This document shows positions 1 through 3,568 of a stretch of 6,649 nucleotides of DNA, in pieces. The notes under the pieces are model-generated. The model searched no databases. It was given only the letters and a program-made list of their open reading frames with translations, and had not been told where the DNA came from. Made by a program: the position numbers and the translations under genes. The DNA is from Parachlamydiaceae bacterium. GTDB taxonomy: Bacteria; Chlamydiota; Chlamydiia; Chlamydiales; Parachlamydiaceae. Within the stretch, counting starts at the first letter, position 1. Each line of letters opens with the position of its first letter. The DNA lies in NCBI GenBank assembly GCA_013815395.1, contig JACDGH010000147.1, forward strand, positions 1 to 6,649, written 5' to 3'.

Positions 1-482
1 GACAAATTCTTGCTGCCTTTGTGGATATCCAAAATAATGTCCGCAAGCTCGTTGACATTGAGTCAAATACTCTTGTTTGTAACTATGAATTTTCAGCATT
101 TGGCGAAAAAACTGAATACAGCCAAGAAAATGTTTTTAATCCTTGGCAATTTGCATCAAAGAGATTCGATCCAGAACTGTCACTGATTGATTTTGGAAAA
201 AGGTATTACATCCCCAACTCTGGAAGATGGTTAACAACCGATCCTGCAGGATTTGTTGATAATATCAATCTCTACTAATACGTATTCAATAATCCCTTTC
301 GATATACCGACCCAGATGGACAATTCGCGATTGTGATTCCTCTTTTGCTCTGGAGAGCCGAGTTAGCCCTTCCTTCATTGACAGCTATGGTCGCTCCAAT
401 TATTTACGGAGCAATCACGAGCGCCGTCGTCTACGGAGGATATAAGGTTGGAGAATGGATCAATACTCCTACTATATCCTGA
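1..482 (+). pseudogene. 3' end of an Rhs/YD-repeat protein, interrupted by an in-frame stop
   Basis: The reading frame enters from the left edge (first full codon at position 3) and reads through the typical Rhs-associated core: a NVRKLVDIES segment, then FGKRYYIPNSGRWLTTDP and AGF. The gene start lies outside the window. After NINLY a TAA at 276-278 interrupts the frame. The same frame then continues with YVFNNPFRYTDPDGQ, the expected continuation of the core, where family members have an amino acid such as A at the stop position. It runs for 67 codons to TGA at 480-482. The post-core part is hydrophobic and glycine/alanine-rich (about residues 18-55 after the stop) and ends without any recognisable toxin domain. 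Rhs proteins are large shell-forming polymorphic-toxin or surface proteins whose variable toxin follows this core. The single nonsense codon and missing toxin suggest a decayed or orphan Rhs tip. Stop readthrough or a sequencing error is possible but less likely. Confidence 0.85.
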
Positions 483-523
483 AAGATCTAAAAACCTGAA
501 TCTGTAACAGGCTGGAATTATTA

Positions 524-685
524 ATGAAAACATATGGTATTTGTCCAGGTATATATTCTATTGGTGAGAAAGCTCTTTTTGATGAAGAAGCTGAATTACT
601 CGCAATAAGCAATCCAAAAAAAGATGCTGACTATTTTCTTAAAGCTACTATGATTATCGCAAAAGCACAATTGAGTTTAAAATAG
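524..685 (+). CDS. Small ORF of 53 codons, unknown function
   Basis: ATG at 524 opens a 53-codon frame beginning MKTYGICPGIYS and ending AKAQLSLK before TAG at 683-685. The composition looks protein-like: an acidic stretch (FDEEAELL) is followed by NPKKDADYFLKA, which could form a helix. I do not recognise a family. The start is uncertain, because only a weak purine stretch (AGGCTGGAA at 509-517) precedes the ATG; a TGA at 497-499 in the same frame limits any extension. It lies 41 bases after the Rhs stop, on the same strand, where an immunity gene would sit behind an Rhs toxin. Since no toxin domain remains upstream, that role is only a positional guess. It could equally be the tail of a truncated gene. 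Confidence 0.35.
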   Translation: MKTYGICPGIYSIGEKALFDEEAELLAISNPKKDADYFLKATMIIAKAQLSLK

Positions 686-696
686 TTTATCTCATT

Positions 697-709
697 CGAT
701 AAATTATCG
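697..709. repeat. Short palindrome CGATAA-A-TTATCG
   Basis: A perfect 13-base palindrome lies 12 bases after the stop of the 53-codon ORF. The arms are 6 bases with a one-base centre, and no T-run follows, so it is a poor terminator. Its role is unknown. Confidence 0.3.
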
Positions 710-751
710 GCTGTATACTCCCGCAACATTCGTGCTTAACTTCATCTTTGG

Positions 752-773
752 GACACATGGGACGCTATGTGTC
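752..773. repeat. Inverted repeat GACACAT / ATGTGTC
   Basis: Seven-base perfect arms (752-758 and 767-773) flank an 8-base loop. The repeat lies between the convergent ends of the 53-codon ORF (+) and the Fic remnant (-), where a bidirectional terminator would be useful. Only a weak T-rich stretch (TTATTCTT) follows on the plus strand, so terminator function is unproven. Confidence 0.35.
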
Positions 774-796
774 ACTTATTCTTCTAGAATTTACTG

Positions 797-1012
797 TCAT
801 AGAGGATACGTGCTAATTCGCGTAGGTTCTTCAAGGATAGCTAGTATTTCTGTAGCACAATAAATCTTGTCACGTTTATTAGTATTAATCTGTTTAATAA
901 TTTTTGCTTCTTCAAGCTTCTGAACACCCCTTTGTGCTGTACTATAAGCAATTTTTAGCTCTTCTAATGTTTTAGAAAAGAAAGATTCAGGTGTATTAGT
1001 TGAAGAAACTTC
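797..1012 (-). pseudogene. C-terminal winged-helix remnant of a Fic-family protein
   Basis: Read on the minus strand, an open frame of 71 codons runs from 1012 down to TGA at 797-799. It has no ATG, and an in-frame stop (TGA at 1013-1015) closes it upstream. The translation contains LKIAYSTAQRGVQKLEE, AKIIKQI, NTNKRDKIYC and ATEILAILEEP. This resembles the winged helix-turn-helix tail of Fic/DOC proteins: a recognition helix of the type 'SYPTANRAIQKL', then a short beta wing, then a 'LLDILEEP' ending. Fic enzymes transfer AMP or similar groups onto target proteins; their catalytic HPFxxGN motif is not present here. Only the DNA-binding-like tail survives, joined at about 1000 to unrelated plus-strand coding sequence, so this is a truncated relic. 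Another winged-helix protein sharing this tail is a less likely alternative. Confidence 0.55.
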
Positions 1013-1322
1013 TCAAGACTATTTTTTAGAAAAAAAATCTAAAAAGGGTGAAGAATGTGTAACAAAAATATCTGTTACTTTCAAGCGTGTACTTCCTCTG
1101 CATTCAGGAGAAGAAAAACCTAAATTTTTTGTTGCAGTAGTTTTAACAGATAGTGACTTTAATGAGCTAAATTCAGCCTTTGAATATAAAATTATAGAAA
1201 CCATTTTCACACCGACCCCATTAAGTAAATCTGTTTGGTGGGTAAATAAACTCACTGTCAATGGGTGGGCATTAATGCAATTTGGTAAAGGTTTACATAT
1301 TATGTACGAAAAGAGGACATAG
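948..1322 (+). pseudogene. Start-less coding remnant, unknown protein
   Basis: The plus frame is open from 948 (after TAA at 945-947) to TAG at 1320-1322, about 124 codons, with no usable start until an internal ATG near its end. From about 1000 onward the translation looks like a genuine protein: a charged stretch (FLEKKSKKGEECVTK), then alternating hydrophobic strands (KFFVAVVLTDSDFNEL, FEYKIIETIF), then SVWWVNKLTVNGWALMQFG and LHIMYEKRT at the end. I recognise no family. The first 15-20 codons overlap the opposite-strand Fic remnant and are probably not original, so the N-terminus seems to have been lost at a breakpoint near 1000. The opposite-strand frame at 1019-1261 is its shadow. An unusual start codon is possible but no ribosome binding site supports one. 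Confidence 0.45.
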
Positions 1323-1419
1323 GCTTATTTATTCAAATTAAAACATTACTGCACTACCTCAGTTTGCTAGGTCGCTAGAATACTTTCTCTAAGGTTGAAT
1401 TTTATGCACAAATTCTGAA

Positions 1420-1453
1420 CATTAACGGTCAATGTTTGCGCATTAGTGGTCAA
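1420..1453. repeat. Tandem direct repeat, CATTARYGGTCAA twice
   Basis: CATTAACGGTCAA (1420-1432) and CATTAGTGGTCAA (1441-1453) lie 21 bases apart, differing at two of 13 positions. On the minus strand they read TTGACC..TAATG. Multiple short repeats of about 20 bases are characteristic of IS21-family insertion-sequence ends, so this may be a relic end, but no transposase gene is visible nearby. That identity is a guess. Confidence 0.4.
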
Positions 1454-1611
1454 CAGGGCCATGCTTTGAACCTCTTTTCCCGCAGTGTAATTGTTGGTAA
1501 GTGTTGAGGATACCTGTCGGTCCCAGGACAGTAGAACTTTAAAGAGTTCGATTGGGGATCGATTACGAAAGATTTATCCTTACTGAACATTTTTTGGTGG
1601 CTTCATCTTAA

Positions 1612-1883
1612 TTCCTAAAGAAAATAGAACCACTAGCTATAGAAATTCTCAAAAAAAGAAAGGATGTTTTTAAACAAAACTTGCTTTTTGCTAATTCTGA
1701 AAAATTTGAAGGAATCCCCTCTTTACCTCCGACTTATATTTTGGTTTAACGCCTGCAATGCAGAAAGCAACAGGAGCTATTTTTAAAAGTTTCATTCCAA
1801 ATGACCCTTCCCGCAAAATTGAGCAAATAAAGCTCAACAAATTATTGCTTCAACTTGCACCGATTTCTGCTCTCCAGTTATAA
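1612..1883 (+). pseudogene. Frame-shifted coding scraps, unknown protein
   Basis: Two overlapping plus-strand frames look like pieces of one gene. The first (1612-1749) reads PLAIEILKKRKDVFKQ, then NSEKFEGIPSLPPTYIL, and stops at TAA 1747-1749. The second, one frame away (1710-1883), reads LTPAMQKATGAIFKSFIP, then NDPSRKIEQIKLNKLLLQL, and stops at TAA 1881-1883. Joining them by a single-base shift between about 1710 and 1746 gives roughly 90 lysine- and leucine-rich residues of plausible helical protein. No start codon with a ribosome binding site precedes them; an in-frame TAA at 1609-1611 closes the first piece. I recognise no family. Chance open frames in AT-rich DNA remain possible. Confidence 0.3.
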
Positions 1884-1901
1884 CCACTTTAGTCTAGTTC
1901 G

Positions 1902-1959
1902 CTGTCAAGATAGAAATGACGCTTTGGGCTACACATGAACATCAATTCTATCTTGATAG
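1902..1959. repeat. Inverted repeat with 14-base arms
   Basis: CTGTCAAGATAGAA (1902-1915) is matched by its reverse complement at 1946-1959 with one mismatch (13 of 14), separated by 30 bases. No T-run follows on either strand, so it is not a standard terminator. It could be a small mobile-element remnant or a structured RNA site. Confidence 0.5.
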
Positions 1960-2055
1960 GTACTAGGTCATTGTATTTTTGGTCATTTATAATAACAATG
2001 ATAGGCTGTAGGGGAGATATTTGGGGAAATTTATAAAAGACCTGATGTTGGATAG

Positions 2056-2076
2056 AGCTTCTCTTGAAAAGAAGCT
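2056..2076. repeat. 21-base near-perfect palindrome
   Basis: AGCTTCTCTTGAAAAGAAGCT is symmetric around its central G except for one C/A pair. TCTTTAAT follows on the plus strand, a weak T-rich tail. It might be a terminator relic or a protein-binding palindrome; neither is shown. Confidence 0.4.
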
Positions 2077-2332
2077 TCTTTAATCGCAAAAACGTAATTA
2101 TTTAAAAATTCAATATTTCGTCATATCAATATCAAACGCCTTTAATCGCTACATCTCTACTCAAAAATTTTATGCGAGTATCTCATTATTTTTTTAGGAG
2201 ATAAGAAAAAGTCAGAATTTTGGTCAATGTTTTCTAAACGCTTGTTCTACTTAATATTAATTTAATCTGTGTTTTTATATAGCAGTAAATTTAAAAAAAC
2301 TTAACTATATTCCCGCAATGTTAATAATAATG

Positions 2333-2361
2333 TCGACAAATAATAATTAAAAGTGTAATAT
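2333..2361 (+). promoter_or_regulatory. Candidate sigma70-type promoter of the RING gene
   Basis: TCGACA (2333-2338, 5 of 6 to TTGACA) and TAATAT (2356-2361, 4 of 6 to TATAAT) are separated by exactly 17 bases. Transcription would begin near 2368, leaving a leader of about 20 bases that contains the ribosome binding site. The spacing and position fit well, but in such AT-rich sequence chance matches are common. Confidence 0.4.
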
Positions 2362-2375
2362 CGTGCTTTAAACCG

Positions 2376-2381
2376 AAGGAG
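2376..2381 (+). promoter_or_regulatory. Ribosome binding site deciding the GTG start
   Basis: AAGGAG lies 5 bases before the GTG at 2387. A TAA at 2369-2371 in the same frame rules out a longer protein, and no ATG is available nearby, so this site fixes the GTG as the start. Confidence 0.8.
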
Positions 2382-2386
2382 TTAAA

Positions 2387-3016
2387 GTGGTAAATCAAGA
2401 TTATTGGTTTAAGAGTTCATTAGATCTTTTAGTTCACGGGGCAAATGAGCAGGGTGAGGTTATACCGCGAATTAGAATTTTCTTAAAAAAACAAGGTGAC
2501 CTTAATCAAAGAGCCGCGAATGGAGAAACTTTACTTTCTAAAGCTCGAGCTGCTAATTTAGTTAAGGTTATTAATTATTTAAAAAGTCAAGGTGCGGAAT
2601 CAGACGCTCTGATCGAAACTGCACAAAAAACCTGTATGATTTGTCTTGAAAACATCCATTTAAATGCACGTTGCAAAGAAGAAGAGGAAAGGGTACTTAA
2701 ATGTCGACATGTATTTCATAGTGAATGTATAGAAAGATGGGTGAAACTGAAACATAACTGTCCACTTTGTAGAGACCACGTAGATGTTGACACGCTTGAA
2801 GCTCCTAGATCTGAAATGTCAGCAGAAGAAATTTTAGCTGTTCCTGATCATGTTCCTGACCATAACTTACAATTTAATCAAGGTCTAACACAAGTCCGCT
2901 CTGAAATTCTACAAATTAGAAGCATCAGAATCCCTGATCTAAATGAGGATACTCCTTTAGGTCGTACTGCTTCTCGTGGACATTCAGTTGCCTCAAGCTT
3001 GTTTGGGTTTAGATAA
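2387..3016 (+). CDS. Ankyrin-like/RING-H2 protein, candidate secreted E3 ubiquitin ligase
   Basis: The 209-residue protein starts at GTG behind a strong AAGGAG. Residues about 36-73 resemble one or one-and-a-half ankyrin repeats (GDLNQRAANGETLL, then VKVINYLKSQGAE). Residues 83-128 form a complete RING-H2 finger: C83, C86, C106, H108, H111, C114, C125 and C128, with spacing C-x2-C-x19-C-x1-H-x2-H-x2-C-x10-C-x2-C. It also has the tryptophan of IERW (W118), which in this family contacts the E2 enzyme. RING-H2 proteins bind two zinc ions and bring ubiquitin-charged E2 to substrates. Bacteria lack canonical ubiquitin, so the expected site of action is the eukaryotic host, with the ankyrin-like part perhaps binding the target. 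The tail (about 130-209) is polar and probably disordered. No signal peptide or membrane segment is visible; type III secretion would fit a chlamydia but cannot be read here. All ligands are intact, so it looks functional. Confidence 0.9.
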   Translation: MVNQDYWFKSSLDLLVHGANEQGEVIPRIRIFLKKQGDLNQRAANGETLLSKARAANLVKVINYLKSQGAESDALIETAQKTCMICLENIHLNARCKEEEERVLKCRHVFHSECIERWVKLKHNCPLCRDHVDVDTLEAPRSEMSAEEILAVPDHVPDHNLQFNQGLTQVRSEILQIRSIRIPDLNEDTPLGRTASRGHSVASSLFGFR

Positions 3017-3163
3017 AAAGCCCCACATGGAATAGTTTAGAACTGCCTCCAACTTTACAATTCGTGGGCACTTTCGGAGTCATTTATGAATTGAATGCTT
3101 TACAAAGAGGCTTTTCTCTATAAAGATTTTCTACTCTATCCCTCTTGAAGAAATACAATTTAG

Positions 3164-3428
3164 CTAATCTTTTTCTTTCCATTTTGCAAATGGTTCTCTT
3201 ACTAAACTCTCTAGATGTCCTACATTTTTCTCTTCTTTAAGAATGTGCCGAATTAGGTCTATTCCAACAGTTGCCCTACAAAGCTCTTGAAATTCTTGGA
3301 TTGAAAACTCTCCTTTAAAGAGCTCTAAAATAACTAAAATTAGAATGATCTGGCACTGAAAAACTAAATTGATTTGCTAAATTTACCGATAATGTAACAA
3401 CGCATATACTAAAGATAATCGACGTCTT
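3164..3428 (-). pseudogene. Frame-shifted C-terminal remnant of an unknown protein
   Basis: On the minus strand two frames join into a plausible protein tail. The upstream frame (3428 down to TAA 3315-3317) reads VVTLSVNLANQFSFSVPDHS, then NFSYFRAL. A shift near 3312-3322 leads into the second frame, which reads KGEFSIQEFQELCRATVGI, then DLIRHILKEEKNVGHLESLV and REPFAKWKEKD, ending at TAG 3164-3166. The amphipathic, charge-rich second part is strongly protein-like. No start codon or ribosome binding site is present, and a TAG at 3429-3431 closes the first frame. I do not recognise the family; it may be a decayed copy of a lineage-specific paralogous protein. It reads in the same direction as ftsH but is not part of it. 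Confidence 0.5.
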
Positions 3429-3444
3429 CTAATGCATAAGCAAA

Positions 3445-3473
3445 GCGCAGCAGGAGCTGCGCACTCCAAACGC
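3445..3473 (+). repeat. GC-rich palindromic repeat, copy 1 (partial)
   Basis: This 29-base arm contains a perfect hairpin, GCGCAGC-AGGA-GCTGCGC (3445-3462), followed by ACTCCAAACGC. It is the reverse complement of copy 2 (3522-3550) with two mismatches. Compared with copy 2's full palindrome, the outer TTTGGAGT arm is missing on the left. Its high GC content stands out from the surrounding AT-rich DNA. Confidence 0.7.
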
Positions 3474-3481
3474 GGTGCGCG

Positions 3482-3492
3482 AAAAAAAAAAA
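3482..3492. repeat. Run of 11 A between the two palindromes
   Basis: Eleven consecutive A on the plus strand read as a T-run on the minus strand, the direction of ftsH transcription. It lies 33 bases beyond the copy-2 hairpin in that direction, too far to be its terminator tail, but may contribute to ending ftsH transcription. Confidence 0.4.
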
Positions 3493-3521
3493 TATTGACC
3501 TTTTTAGAAAATAAATCTTAG

Positions 3522-3558
3522 GCGTTTGGAGTACGCAGCTACTGCTGCGCACTCCAAA
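3522..3558 (-). repeat. GC-rich palindromic repeat, copy 2; hairpin just after ftsH
   Basis: TTTGGAGT-A-CGCAGC (3525-3539) pairs with GCTGCG-C-ACTCCAAA (3544-3558) around a TACT loop, with a single A/C mismatch, giving 14 paired bases. It starts 10 bases after the ftsH stop codon. As RNA it would form a stable stem that could protect the ftsH transcript's 3' end or aid termination, but no T-run directly follows. With copy 1 it forms an inverted pair around 48 bases, like REP/BIME or miniature-element pairs in other bacteria. Confidence 0.7.
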
Positions 3559-3568
3559 ATAGCCATCT

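Larger units (their letters stand above)
1323..2386. other. About 1 kb without an intact gene
   Basis: No complete gene with a start, ribosome binding site and family signature is visible between the 948-1322 remnant and the RING gene. It holds a 21-base-period direct repeat (1420-1453), frame-shifted coding scraps (1612-1883), two inverted repeats (1902-1959 and 2056-2076) and the RING gene promoter (2333-2361). In 2097-2332 I see only AT-rich sequence. The pattern fits a decayed accessory zone. Confidence 0.6.
3017..3568. other. Convergent intergenic region with remnant and palindromes
   Basis: This 552-base gap separates the convergent RING and ftsH genes. No strong terminator is seen directly after the RING stop; only a weak AGAG..CTCT hairpin lies near 3105-3117. 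The rest holds a minus-strand coding remnant (3164-3428) and a GC-rich palindromic repeat pair (3445-3558). No intact gene is visible. Confidence 0.6.

Noticed and set aside
1019..1261. 80-codon minus-strand open frame
   Set aside because: It lies opposite the plus-strand frame at 948-1322, which has the more protein-like composition; it shows no ribosome binding site or family signature.
1450..1590. 46-codon minus-strand ATG frame (MFSKDKSFVIDP...)
   Set aside because: No ribosome binding site, ends inside the direct repeats and resembles no family I can name.
700..1860. Recurrent CCCGCA motif (near 719, 1479, 1809 and 2311)
   Set aside because: Short motif without consistent flanks or spacing; probably coincidence.
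1889..2089. 66-codon minus-strand open frame
   Set aside because: It begins with TTG without a ribosome binding site, spans two inverted repeats and shows no recognisable domain.
3445..3558. CRISPR-like repeat
   Set aside because: Only two copies, in opposite orientation, with a non-spacer-like AT-rich core and no cas gene.
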